A stretch of DNA of 64,000 bases from Rosa chinensis (Eukaryota; Streptophyta; Magnoliopsida; Rosales; Rosaceae), in assembly GCF_002994745.2 (NCBI RefSeq), contig NC_037092.1, forward strand, positions 74,496,324 to 74,560,323, written 5' to 3'. Below, piece after piece: positions 1-10,365 of this stretch; the first letter of the stretch is position 1, and every line of letters starts with the position of its first letter. The position numbers were made by a program, and so were the translations under genes. The notes under the pieces are model-generated. The model worked only from the letters and a program-made list of their open reading frames with translations, was not told the origin of the DNA and searched no databases.

Positions 1-20
1 AAGAGATTGTTTTGAAAATA

Positions 21-190
21 TGGCTGAATCTAGTTTATTTGCTAGACTGCCTACGTATCCTGTGAAGGAATCAAGCCAAACGTAGTTCACCTGATTGATT
101 CAGGAAAAAAAAATTTTGGATGGCTGCATCTAGTTTTAACACTAGACTGCCTACGTACCCCTTTTGAGGGATCAAGCCGCCGTAGTTCAG
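21..190 (-). repeat. Structured motif copies a and b
   Basis: Two copies (21-89 and 121-190) of a ~68-bp element found five times per retrotransposon unit. The shared plus-strand core is TGCCTACGTA, then a short hairpin, ATCAAGCC and CGTAGTTC. Copy a pairs CTACGT with ACGTAG around an inner TCCT/AGGA hairpin. Copy b pairs CTACG with CGTAG around CCCT/AGGG. Both also have an adjacent TCTAG/CTAGA hairpin. In the element's sense orientation these lie in the 3' non-coding tail after gag. Confidence 0.75.
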
Positions 191-433
191 GGTGCTTCTT
201 CTTCTTCTTCTTTTTTTTTTTTTTTTTTTTTTAAGCCTTAACACTTTTGCTTGAACCTACCCCTTTGTGGGTTTTTCGTTCAACAGGCTTTTCATTTTTT
301 CATTCATCATTTTTTTTTTTGTGGCTCTAAATTTTGCTTGGATCGCCTTTTCAGGTTTTCAATCCAACGAGCTCTTTTTTTTTTTTTTTTTTTTTTGTAG
401 CACCGTTTGAGTTCGCTGACCATTATTTGAGCT

Positions 434-2530
434 TCACTTTGGTGACGATGTCTCCACCTCTATTTCCTTGTTGTTGATCATTTCTTGAATTATGTTCTTC
501 AAAATGAAACAATCCCTTGTTGGATGACTGACAATACGATGGTAGCGACAAAATTCGCGGTTCTTGGTCTTGTTGATATCACTCGGTCTTTTTGGTTCAG
601 GAAGCTCAATTGCTTTTGCTTTGTAGAGCTCACTGAATATTTGTTCGACGTCATCATCATCAAAAGAGTATTTGACTTCTTTTCTTTCCTTGAGAGTGAG
701 TTTTCTTGACCTTTCTTTTTCTTTGCACACATTTGACTTTTCGTCATTTTTGACAAAGGTAGCTAGTGAGTCTCCTGTACTGTCAGTTTTCTTACTTTTG
801 AAGATCATCCCTTGTGTCGAGGTTTTCTTACGAGCAATTTGTCTTTCAACGTTACTAGCCTTTGAGACAAGCGCATCAAATGTTTGAGGCTCTGCGGTGC
901 TAACAAAAGTTGCTATTTCTGGGAGGAGATTGTTTGAACACATTTGTACTGCAGATTGTTCTGTCAGTTTCTCCGGGCATTGGAGATTTACGCTCCTCCA
1001 TCTAGAAATGAATGCATTGACGCCTTCATCAGACTTTTGTTTAGTTTCAGCTAAATCAATTATTGAGACTTTCTTCCTTGAGGTGACAAACTGTGCTAGG
1101 AAGGCTTTTTGCATGTCATCCCATGTGACTATAGAACCGGGTTGTAGTTGAGTGTACCAGGTAAAAGCTGCTCCTTTAAGAGATTGGACAAATTGCCTGA
1201 TTAATAATGCATCAACCTGTGATGTTTCCCCACAAGCTGAGTAGAAATGAGCCAAATGTTCATGAGGAGAACTATTTACTCCGTCGAACTTGTCGAAAGT
1301 TGGCCTCTGATACCCTTTGGGAAATGGTAATGCATCATAATGGGCAGGATATGGTTTCAGATACCCAGAAACTGGGGGATTTAGAGACAACTGGAATTCT
1401 CTGATCCCTTCAGCTATCATAGTCTTGACATCTTGTAGCGTGAATGCATTTGAATCAGAATGACCAGACTTCTCGTCGTTCTTTTTCTTTTTGTCCTTTT
1501 CATTCATAAGGAGAGCACACTTTGCCACTAGGTCAGCAATTTCAGCATCTTTAGCGGTTAGTTGTCTAACTACTTCGGCCTCCACATCCGCACGCTTCTT
1601 GGCTTCCAGTTCTTTATCAGCTTGCCTTTGAGCTACTTCTGCTTCAACTTGAGCTAGTCTTGCTTGCAATTGTTGCATTTGCTCCTCAAGTGTTGATGTA
1701 TTAGTCATCATAACTAACACAGTCTCAGACTTTATGTCTGTATTTTCCTTGAACCATTTAGAGGTCTCTGTTGACCGAGTATGAGGTTCTGGTTTGACTT
1801 GAAACTCGGGAATTGCCCCATGTGATATATTAGCTTGAAATGCCCCCACCATTTTTTCTGCTTCAAATGCCCCCTGTGGCATTGCAACACTTTTCTCTTC
1901 CTTGGACGAACTGTCAGAGGCTGAAATGAACTTAACAGTTTGAGATCGTTTGGAAGTTGTATTGACTGTTGATGCTTGTTGTGAGGACTTGAGGGTCTGG
2001 GCTTCGGGCCTTGTTAGAACCTCATCTTCTTCCTTGGTGGATGTCACCATTACATTTTTCGTGGAAAATATACCGGTTTGAGTATCCACGTGTATCGATG
2101 GTGTAGTGATCAAATTGATTGGAATTGAGCCAATCATAATTTGAGTGATGACAGGCGCATGATATGTCTCAACTGTTGAAGCCTTGATGGCTTTCAAAGT
2201 TGTTGATGTATTTTGAGTAGCTACTGTTGATTTGACTTCTTGAGTAGCTTCCCCTGATTGAGCCTTAGTGGCGTTTCTCCTTAAAGCTCTTGCAACCCTC
2301 TTCCTTGCATTTCTTAGGGCAGTCCTTGAAGGTGCTTTCTTCAATTGGGTCTTGTCAATCGTCAAAGAAGTCTTGTTCACTTTGACATCATGGTTAGACT
2401 TCGACAAATTGCTTGAAATTGAAGCTTGATCAATGATGAATAATTTGCGATGACCAGCTTGTCTTGCACGTCCATCCTTTGATTGAGTACCCTTGAGCTC
2501 ATGGAAGTAGATTGTTACTTGTGGTGCCAT
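434..2530 (-). CDS. gag: Intact TR-GAG Gag protein (698 aa)
   Basis: A single open frame of 698 codons starts at an ATG about 70 bases inside the PBS. The N-terminal ~270 residues are low-complexity and basic near residues 70-90 (Arg/Lys-rich), suggesting nucleic-acid binding. A predicted coiled coil rich in Gln, Glu and Ala follows at about 280-350. The retrotransposon_gag domain lies at about 400-545, with motifs FDGVNSSPHEHLAHF, GAAFTWY and FISRWRS. Near the C-terminus, a Cys/His arrangement (FCRYHRIVSHPTRDCF) replaces the usual CCHC knuckle and is common in Tat/Ogre-like Gags. It should form particles that package the element's own RNA, with pol supplied in trans. No pol frame follows the stop. 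Confidence 0.85.
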   Translation of the reverse strand: MAPQVTIYFHELKGTQSKDGRARQAGHRKLFIIDQASISSNLSKSNHDVKVNKTSLTIDKTQLKKAPSRTALRNARKRVARALRRNATKAQSGEATQEVKSTVATQNTSTTLKAIKASTVETYHAPVITQIMIGSIPINLITTPSIHVDTQTGIFSTKNVMVTSTKEEDEVLTRPEAQTLKSSQQASTVNTTSKRSQTVKFISASDSSSKEEKSVAMPQGAFEAEKMVGAFQANISHGAIPEFQVKPEPHTRSTETSKWFKENTDIKSETVLVMMTNTSTLEEQMQQLQARLAQVEAEVAQRQADKELEAKKRADVEAEVVRQLTAKDAEIADLVAKCALLMNEKDKKKKNDEKSGHSDSNAFTLQDVKTMIAEGIREFQLSLNPPVSGYLKPYPAHYDALPFPKGYQRPTFDKFDGVNSSPHEHLAHFYSACGETSQVDALLIRQFVQSLKGAAFTWYTQLQPGSIVTWDDMQKAFLAQFVTSRKKVSIIDLAETKQKSDEGVNAFISRWRSVNLQCPEKLTEQSAVQMCSNNLLPEIATFVSTAEPQTFDALVSKASNVERQIARKKTSTQGMIFKSKKTDSTGDSLATFVKNDEKSNVCKEKERSRKLTLKERKEVKYSFDDDDVEQIFSELYKAKAIELPEPKRPSDINKTKNREFCRYHRIVSHPTRDCFILKNIIQEMINNKEIEVETSSPK

Positions 2531-2600
2531 TTTATTTCTGAGACAAACAAGTAACAGAATCGATTAGTCTCTTAATAAATAGAGATGAAAAGGAGAATGG

Positions 2601-2618
2601 GTCCCACCGGGCGTGCCA
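2601..2618 (-). other. Primer-binding site of the left TR-GAG unit
   Basis: The same 18-base PBS as at 9661-9678, next to the shared LTR. Its presence here shows that the LTR at 2626-6213 also acts as the 5' LTR of the left-hand unit. Confidence 0.7.
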
Positions 2619-2824
2619 AAAATTATGTTGGGTTAAAAAATTGCACAAAGTGTAAAATGTCACCCAACGTAATTTCACTCGTATTCATTAACAGAACAGA
2701 GTTTTAATTATTTCGGGTTCGACCCATTCAAGACAGAATGCGCCTCTTAATTACAATCTCTTGTTACAAGAGAACACCCTTTGATTCCATTTATAAAGAA
2801 ACCAATGTGTGGTTGTTTGTTTTT

Positions 2825-3307
2825 GCGGCTGCACCCGAATTTTGGAATGGGTTGCCTACGTACCCGGGAAGGGATCAAGCCACTCGTAGTTCAAGAGTTC
2901 CAATAGGTGAACGACCCATTGGAAGGCTTGGATTTTTGGGATAGGAATAGTATTTAGGATGTGGTTGCATCTAGATTATTTGATTCCAGATTGCCTACAT
3001 ACCCTTACAGGATCAAACCACATGTAGTTCCGGCATTTGGGATTTAAATGGGTAGATGACCCATTTATTTTTGGATTTGTGTTTGAGATATTTGTGAGGG
3101 TTTAGAGCCCTTGAATTTGTTTTTGGGTGATTTAGGAATGATTTGATTTTTCTGGTGTTTGGATGAATTTGACTGGTGGAGTCAGGGATTCGATTTGACT
3201 GAATTTGACTAGTGGAGTCAAGGATTCGATTTGAATTTGTGGTTGCATCTAGTGGGTCGCTAGATTGCCTACATACCCTGTGAAGGGATCAAACCATTGT
3301 AGTTCAG
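2825..3307 (-). repeat. Structured motif copies c, d and e in LTR
   Basis: Three further copies (2825-2893, 2962-3030, 3240-3307) lie at the U5 end of the LTR. Copy c keeps CTACG/CGTAG but replaces the TCTAG/CTAGA stem with ACCC/GGGT. Copies d and e have CTACA paired with TGTAG, a G-C to A-T pair exchange relative to a-c. The inner CCCT/AGGG stem is kept in e and shortened to CCT/AGG in d. Copy d has one mismatch in its side hairpin. Confidence 0.75.
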
Positions 3308-5574
3308 ACTTTTTTTTGGGGTATTTTTCTTGGTTTTGTACCAAAGGGATATTTTCTAGGCTCCGGAGCATTTTTTTACGAAACCAAAGCTCGGGTATTT
3401 GGAAATGAAAACCCGTAGCGTCATGCTTTGCCGAATTCTTCAAATGGGCCCAAATTTGGACATGGGCTTTTGTTGTATCCTCGCGAATCATGTTCCTCGA
3501 TCCATAAAGCTTTTTGGCCCCAAATTTAATATTGGCACCTTCAATGTACCGAGCGGACTCCGAGTCTTAATTTTTCTTGAAAAGAATTCGGGGAAGTATA
3601 TCGAACTTTTGTTTTGGGCATCAGAGGGACTTTTCGAAGGCCCAGACACCCAACAAACTGTTCAAAGGCCCAATCTTCCCAGAGTCCCAAATTTGATAAG
3701 GACACCCAGCCATAATTTCATTTTTTTCTTTTTACTTTCAATTCTCCTCTTCTTTTCGTTGTTTCTTATTTTTTTCCTCTCCAAGCATATCGCCCCATCT
3801 TATCCCAAACCAGGTAGAACACGAGCTCAATACTGATCTTTTGCGAGGTCGAATTGGAGATGGATTTGAAGACAGAAATCAACTTGGAGATGGGATTGAA
3901 GATAGAGTCGCAGGTATATTCTTGCCTAAGGAGGATTTCAGAGCCTGCAATTGAGATTTCTGCACACAAAACGGGTGAGGATTTCATCCTTCATTTCACT
4001 CCTTTGTTTGATTTGTGTACAACAAAACTGAAATGTTCTTCTTGGTTCTTCCCATCGGCGACTCGGGGAACTGAATATTGTTTTCTGGTGTTATGAGGTC
4101 GAACAAGGCAAAGGTAGATCTTGGGTTGCGAAAGCAATACTCCTGCCTTTGACTTTTCAGGTGCGTTTGTGAGCATAATTTTGAAGAAGGAATCCTTTGC
4201 TCCCACTGATGAGTCCATGCGATTGACTTCTTTTTTTTCTTGGTGTTATAGGGGAAACTTTGCATCTCATCGTGGTGTGGCAATCCAAGCCTCTGGACTC
4301 CCAACATTGCTTTCGTTTTGGTGCCTTTGGTCTGAAAGTAAAGACTAGCTTTTTTGTTGACTTTGCTTCTTCTTGTCTTTTCTTCTTTGTGGTGTTATTG
4401 CACACAACACACTTTGCACAGAGGGAAGACATGATTAATTAAACATTCAGACTTGGTTGTGAGGTCACAAACCAAGATATTTTTTTTACTTTCTCATGTC
4501 GGCACCCCTTCAATATTTCTTGCAACAATATTGGTTCAGAACACGTTGCAACCTCTTTGAATAAATTTAATTTGGCTTAGAAATATGCCTCGGATCATAG
4601 TGCACTTTCAACACATTTTTGACGAACAGTGTACCAATTTGTCTCCATTCAAAGCTTCAAGTTGTTTTGTTTTTGTCATTCCACCGCCAGACTTTCTTTA
4701 GGCTTGATTATAAAAATCAATGGTAGACTTTTCTTCATTTGTTCCTATGGCAACACCTCATCAAGCTTGTAACTTATGCAATTGTTAACTAAGCCTTCTA
4801 TTTTGTGCTCAGCTTAATCAAACCTTCTCACATGCCCTGCAACATTGCCAGAACTTTCATTTTTTTTTTATATTGCTTTGTGCATTTGTGAATGTCTGGA
4901 ATTGCTTTGTTGACATTGACCAAGACTTGGGTTAAAGCCACCGCCAGAGACTTTTGTCATTTAGTTTGTACTTGTGCAATTTGATGGAACCCTCTCCTCT
5001 GCAAATGCCACCAGAACATCATTCTTGCTTCCTCTTCTTTTGTATCTTTTTCTTTGTACTTTGTAACTTCAACTGCTGCAAGTTCAAGGCTTTCGTTAAT
5101 TTGATGAAACCTTGATATATCTTTACGCAGGTACAAAACAAGTACAGGAGCTGTGGTGTCAAAAATTCTAGAGTTCCAGCCTTTTGACTTCGACGGTGAG
5201 TCTTCTGTCATTTTCTTTTAGTTCCTTTGCACCAAAAACGATTTCGTTGTGCTTTGTCAACTCCTATTGCTGCAACTTTAAGGATTTTAAATTTGATAAA
5301 CCCTTTGTGCAGGTATAAGGCGAGGATAGCAGCTGCAGTTGAGATCCCAGAGTTTCAATTTCAGGGTGATGCTTTCTTTTTGTTTACCCACTGGTGTGTT
5401 TAGAATAGGTGCTCTGAAATGGAGGTTGGGACTGGCTCTTCTTGGCTATGGAGTTTTGAAAAGAAGCAGGGAGGAATTATATGTGGTGTTTAAGTGGAAT
5501 TGACAGAGTTCCTGTGATTGTAAGGGGCCCTCTGACAGTTCGGTGTATTAAACAGCCAAAACTTGAGGATAATA

Positions 5575-5736
5575 TCGGCACCCTAAGGCACGCCGTATCA
5601 AAGTTCTGAAACAGTATTGGCACCATAAGGCACCGCCACCGGAGCTTTGAAAGCAGTTTCGGCACCCTAAGGCACGCCGAATGAAGCTCTGAAACAGTAT
5701 TGGCACCTAAAGGTACCGCCACTGGAGCTTTGAAAG
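5575..5736. repeat. ~83-bp direct repeat within LTR (left)
   Basis: Two ~83-bp units, each made of two related ~41-bp halves. All four halves contain a variant of GGCACCCTAAGGCACGCC followed by a CTTTGAAA or CTCTGAAA segment. Confidence 0.7.
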
Positions 5737-6213
5737 TGGTAAAACCATAAAGAGATGCGGACGGATCCTCCACCTTTTATTCCTATGGAGCACGCTGCGG
5801 CTTCCTCTGTCCCCTTTGCTTTCCTTCCTCCTCCTTTTTTTTGTCTTTATGCAGTGCTTTTTATATTGCCACGATCAGGAGTTTGGTTTGTATAAAACAT
5901 AGAGTTTTAGAGTTCAACTTGGAGTGAACTACTTGGGGAACTTGTATTCCGTGAAGACTACTACTCTTATTTTGTAGTTGCTTTGTAATCTATATTTTGA
6001 CAAAACAAGAAGTCTGACGTCTTGTGAAATCCAATAGACCAGCTTAATGACTCTTGTGCTTTTTCCTTTTGCTTAGAGTTTTAAAAGCTATCAACTTTAT
6101 CCATCCTTATTTTCATGAGAGGCTTTTAATTTTATTTAAATAAAGCACTCATATTTTCCTGATATGGACGGGCCTCGTTGTAATTGGATGTGCGAATTTT
6201 TTTCGTTTCAACA

Positions 6214-6227
6214 GTTGCCCCCTCAAG
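6214..6227 (-). other. Polypurine tract of TR-GAG element
   Basis: On the minus strand this reads CTTGAGGGGGCAAC and directly abuts the start of the 3' LTR at 6213. Position and purine content fit the plus-strand primer for reverse transcription. It fixes the element's orientation as minus. Confidence 0.75.
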
Positions 6228-6464
6228 CGTCGTGCGTAGAATAGCTGCGTGCGAGGCTTGACAATGTTTTAGCTTTGACCCATCTCTTCATAAATGAATC
6301 TTTTGTGCTTTGCAGTTTATACTCGTAAAAGTTAGGAGTTCTTGAGAATTGTGTTGCTTGGTAGCATCTGATCACAATCTGTCGGTGAGAAGATGTGTTT
6401 TGGAAGAGATCTTTCCTTTCCACCTGGATCAGCCTAGAAGAGGTTGCACCTCAACAGGATTTTT

Positions 6465-6793
6465 CTTGAGGAAGTTTCCTCTCACCCGAATCTTTCTCGA
6501 GGAGATTTCTACTCACTCGGATCTTCATCGAGGAGATTCCTTCGCATTTAAATCATCCTCAAGAAGATTTCTCCTCACTTGGATTTGTTTCGAGGAGATT
6601 TCTCCTCACTTGGATTTATTTCGAGGAGACCTTCCTCGAGAAGATTCCTCCTCACTTGGATTTGTTTCGAGGAGATTTTCCTCAAGAAGATTTCCCCTCA
6701 CCTGGATCAACTTGGAGAAGATTTCTTCTTACTTGATCTCCCTCAAGAAGATTTCTTCTCGAAGAGTTTCCTTGACTTGTATTCCTTCCGGGA
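6465..6793 (-). repeat. 31-bp tandem repeats upstream of the PPT
   Basis: About ten degenerate units of ~31 bp, with interspersed half units of ~15 bp, built around GAGGAGATTTCTCCTCAC and CTTGGATTT. They lie in the 3' non-coding tail of the TR-GAG element, about 250 bp from the PPT. Tandem subrepeats in the 3' tail are common in Tat/Ogre-related elements. The repeat opens a spurious plus-strand frame of 174 codons, not a gene. Confidence 0.75.
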
Positions 6794-7086
6794 GCTTTGA
6801 TGACAAGCTGCATCCTTTTGTCCCATGCACGTATTCAGCAAACCTCATGATTATGGATTTGGGAAACTGTTGAGCTATCTTGCAATTACCAGTTGTATGA
6901 TTCTTCTCATGTTTTGATAAACCAAATGCTCCCTGCTGGTTGTCGGAGTTTGATTCATATTTTGAAGAAGATTCCAATGATCAACTGATGATGCTCATGT
7001 AACAGCAACTTGATAAACCAATCTCTGCTTCCCTGTTTAATCTCATATGAAATATGTTAGGAAACAAAGAGATTGTTTTGAAAATA

Positions 7087-7255
7087 TGGCTGAATCTAGT
7101 TTATTTGCTAGACTGCCTACGTATCCTGTGAAGGAATCAAGCCAAACGTAGTTCACCTGATTGATTCAGGAAAAAAAATTTTGGATGGCTGCATCTAGTT
7201 TTAACACTAGACTGCCTACGTACCCCTTTTGAGGGATCAAGCCGCCGTAGTTCAG
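7087..7255 (-). repeat. Structured motif copies a and b, right unit
   Basis: These are the counterparts of 21-190 in the complete element, identical in all stem positions I compared. They lie between the gag stop and the tandem repeats near the PPT. Confidence 0.75.
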
Positions 7256-7495
7256 GGTGCTTCTTCTTCTTCTTTTTTTTTTTCTTTTTTTTTTAAGCCT
7301 TAACACTTTTGCTTGAACCTACCCCTTTGTGGGTTTTTCGTTCAACAGGCTTTTCATTTTTTCATTCATCATTTTTTTTTTTGTGGCTCTAAATTTTGCT
7401 TGGATCGCCTTTTCAGGTTTTCAATCCAACGAGCTCTTTTTTTTTTTTTTTTTTTTTTGTAGCACCGTTTGAGTTCGCTGACCATTATTTGAGCT

Positions 7496-9590
7496 TCACT
7501 TTGGTGACGATGTCTCCACCTCTATTTCCTTGTTGTTGATCATTTCTTGAATTATGTTCTTCAAAATGAAACAATCCCTTGTTGGATGACTGACAATACG
7601 ATGGTAGCGACAAAATTCGCGGTTCTTGGTCTTGTTGATATCACTCGGTCTTTTTGGTTCAGGAAGCTCAATTGCTTTTGCTTTGTAGAGCTCACTGAAT
7701 ATTTGTTCGACGTCATCATCATCAAAAGAGTATTTGACTTCTTTTCTTTCCTTGAGAGTGAGTTTTCTTGACCTTTCTTTTTCTTTGCACACATTTGACT
7801 TTTCGTCATTTTTGACAAAGGTAGCTAGTGAGTCTCCTGTACTGTCAGTTTTCTTACTTTTGAAGATCATCCCTTGTGTCGAGGTTTTCTTACGAGCAAT
7901 TTGTCTTTCAACGTTACTAGCCTTTGAGACAAGCGCATCAAATGTTTGAGGCTCTGCGGTGCTAACAAAAGTTGCTATTTCTGGGAGGAGATTGTTTGAA
8001 CACATTTGTACTGCAGATTGTTCTGTCAGTTTCTCCGGGCATTGGAGATTTACGCTCCTCCATCTAGAAATGAATGCATTGACGCCTTCATCAGACTTTT
8101 GTTTAGTTTCAGCTAAATCAATTATTGAGACTTTCTTCCTTGAGGTGACAAACTGTGCTAGGAAGGCTTTTTGCATGTCATCCCATGTGACTATAGAACC
8201 GGGTTGTAGTTGAGTGTACCAGGTAAAAGCTGCTCCTTTAAGAGATTGGACAAATTGCCTGATTAATAATGCATCAACCTGTGATGTTTCCCCACAAGCT
8301 GAGTAGAAATGAGCCAAATGTTCATGAGGAGAACTATTTACTCCGTCGAACTTGTCGAAAGTTGGCCTCTGATACCCTTTGGGAAATGGTAATGCATCAT
8401 AATGGGCAGGATATGGTTTCAGATACCCAGAAACTGGGGGATTTAGAGACAACTGGAATTCTCTGATCCTTCAGCTATCATAGTCTTGACATCTTGTAGC
8501 GTGAATGCATTTGAATCAGAATGACCAGACTTCTCGTCGTTCTTTTTCTTTTTGTCCTTTTCATTCATAAGGAGAGCACACTTTGCCACTAGGTCAGCAA
8601 TTTCAGCATCTTTAGCGGTTAGTTGTCTAACTACTTCGGCCTCCACATCCGCACGCTTCTTGGCTTCCAGTTCTTTATCAGCTTGCCTTTGAGCTACTTC
8701 TGCTTCAACTTGAGCTAGTCTTGCTTGCAATTGTTGCATTTGCTCCTCAAGTGTTGATGTATTAGTCATCATAACTAACACAGTCTCAGACTTTATGTCT
8801 GTATTTTCCTTGAACCATTTAGAGGTCTCTGTTGACCGAGTATGAGGTTCTGGTTTGACTTGAAACTCGGGAATTGCCCCATGTGATATATTAGCTTGAA
8901 ATGCCCCCACCATTTTTTCTGCTTCAAATGCCCCTGTGGCATTGCAACACTTTTCTCTTCCTTGGACGAACTGTCAGAGGCTGAAATGAACTTAACAGTT
9001 TGAGATCGTTTGGAAGTTGTATTGACTGTTGATGCTTGTTGTGAGGACTTGAGGGTCTGGGCTTCGGGCCTTGTTAGAACCTCATCTTCTTCCTTGGTGG
9101 ATGTCACCATTACATTTTTCGTGGAAAATATACCGGTTTGAGTATCCACGTGTATCGATGGTGTAGTGATCAAATTGATTGGAATTGAGCCAATCATAAT
9201 TTGAGTGATGACAGGCGCATGATATGTCTCAACTGTTGAAGCCTTGATGGCTTTCAAAGTTGTTGATGTATTTTGAGTAGCTACTGTTGATTTGACTTCT
9301 TGAGTAGCTTCCCCTGATTGAGCCTTAGTGGCGTTTCTCCTTAAAGCTCTTGCAACCCTCTTCCTTGCATTTCTTAGGGCAGTCCTTGAAGGTGCTTTCT
9401 TCAATTGGGTCTTGTCAATCGTCAAAGAAGTCTTGTTCACTTTGACATCATGGTTAGACTTCGACAAATTGCTTGAAATTGAAGCTTGATCAATGATGAA
9501 TAATTTGCGATGACCAGCTTGTCTTGCACGTCCATCCTTTGATTGAGTACCCTTGAGCTCATGGAAGTAGATTGTTACTTGTGGTGCCAT
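7496..9590 (-). pseudogene. gag: Frameshifted second copy of TR-GAG gag
   Basis: This copy matches the intact gag at 434-2530 throughout but is broken into three frames. One C is missing from the C run at 8931-8934 (five Cs in the intact copy), and one from the run at 8468-8469 (three in the intact copy). The frame therefore shifts after about residue 220 and again near residue 375. The C-terminal 318 residues, including the gag domain, are unchanged. Both lesions are homopolymer length changes, as are the LTR differences, so base-calling error is a realistic alternative to true decay. Confidence 0.85.
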
Positions 9591-9660
9591 TTTATTTCTG
9601 AGACAAACAAGTAACAGAATCGATTAGTCTCTTAATAAATAGAGATGAAAAGGAGAATGG

Positions 9661-9678
9661 GTCCCACCGGGCGTGCCA
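9661..9678 (-). other. Primer-binding site of TR-GAG element
   Basis: On the minus strand this reads TGGCACGCCCGGTGGGAC, seven bases inside the 5' LTR end. Starting with TGG, the complement of the tRNA CCA end, fits a PBS. I did not identify the primer tRNA. Confidence 0.7.
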
Positions 9679-9884
9679 AAAATTATGTTGGGTTAAAAAA
9701 TTGCACAAAGTGTAAAATGTCACCCAACGTAATTTCACTCGTATTCATTAACAGAACAGAGTTTTAATTATTTCGGGTTCGACCCATTCAAGACAGAATG
9801 CGCCTCTTAATTACAATCTCTTGTTACAAGAGAACACCCTTTGATTCCATTTATAAAGAAACCAATGTGTGGTTGTTTGTTTTT

Positions 9885-10365
9885 GCGGCTGCACCCGAAT
9901 TTTGGAATGGGTTGCCTACGTACCCGGGAAGGGATCAAGCCACTCGTAGTTCAAGAGTTCCAATAGGTGAACGACCCATTGGAAGGCTTGGATTTTGGGA
10001 TAGGAATAGTATTTAGGATGTGGTTGCATCTAGATTATTTGATTCCAGATTGCCTACATACCCTTACAGGATCAAACCACATGTAGTTCCGGCATTTGGG
10101 ATTTAAATGGGTAGATGACCCATTTATTTTGGATTTGTGTTTGAGATATTTGTGAGGGTTTAGAGCCCTTGAATTTGTTTTTGGGTGATTTAGGAATGAT
10201 TTGATTTTTCTGGTGTTTGGATGAATTTGACTGGTGGAGTCAGGGATTCGATTTGACTGAATTTGACTAGTGGAGTCAAGGATTCGATTTGAATTTGTGG
10301 TTGCATCTAGTGGGTCGCTAGATTGCCTACATACCCTGTGAAGGGATCAAACCATTGTAGTTCAG
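9885..10365 (-). repeat. Structured motif copies c-e, right LTR
   Basis: Counterparts of 2825-3307 in the right-hand LTR, at 9885-9953, 10021-10089 and 10298-10365, with the same stem sequences. Confidence 0.75.

Larger units (their letters stand above)
1..2625 (-). mobile_element. Second TR-GAG internal region, cut by window edge
   Basis: This stretch repeats the internal region of the neighbouring copy almost base for base (position 1 corresponds to 7067). It uses the LTR at 2626-6213 as its 5' LTR, giving an LTR-internal-LTR-internal array. The gag here is intact, while the right-hand copy carries two frameshifts. Such arrays usually arise by unequal recombination between LTRs of two copies. 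The distal end and its target-site duplication lie left of the window. Confidence 0.85.
2626..6213 (-). repeat. LTR shared by both TR-GAG units
   Basis: This 3588-bp LTR has terminal inverted TGTTG/CAACA. It is the 3' LTR of the right-hand element and the 5' LTR of the left-hand one. Copies of the structured motif sit at its PBS-proximal (U5) end, and a ~83-bp repeat lies at 5575-5736. Confidence 0.9.

Noticed and set aside
3399..3836. 145-codon plus-strand frame in the LTR, repeated at 10457-11011
   Set aside because: Lies in an LTR against its transcription sense, and the frame end changes with one T-run difference between the copies.
6465..6793. CRISPR-like array
   Set aside because: Repeats are contiguous and degenerate without unique spacers, and the DNA is plant.
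6349..6873. 174-codon plus-strand frame
   Set aside because: Made of 31-bp tandem repeats in the non-coding tail of the TR-GAG element, on the strand opposite to gag.
7496..8913. Two separate smaller gag genes in the right unit
   Set aside because: They are pieces of one gag split by single-base losses, as shown by the intact copy at 434-2530.
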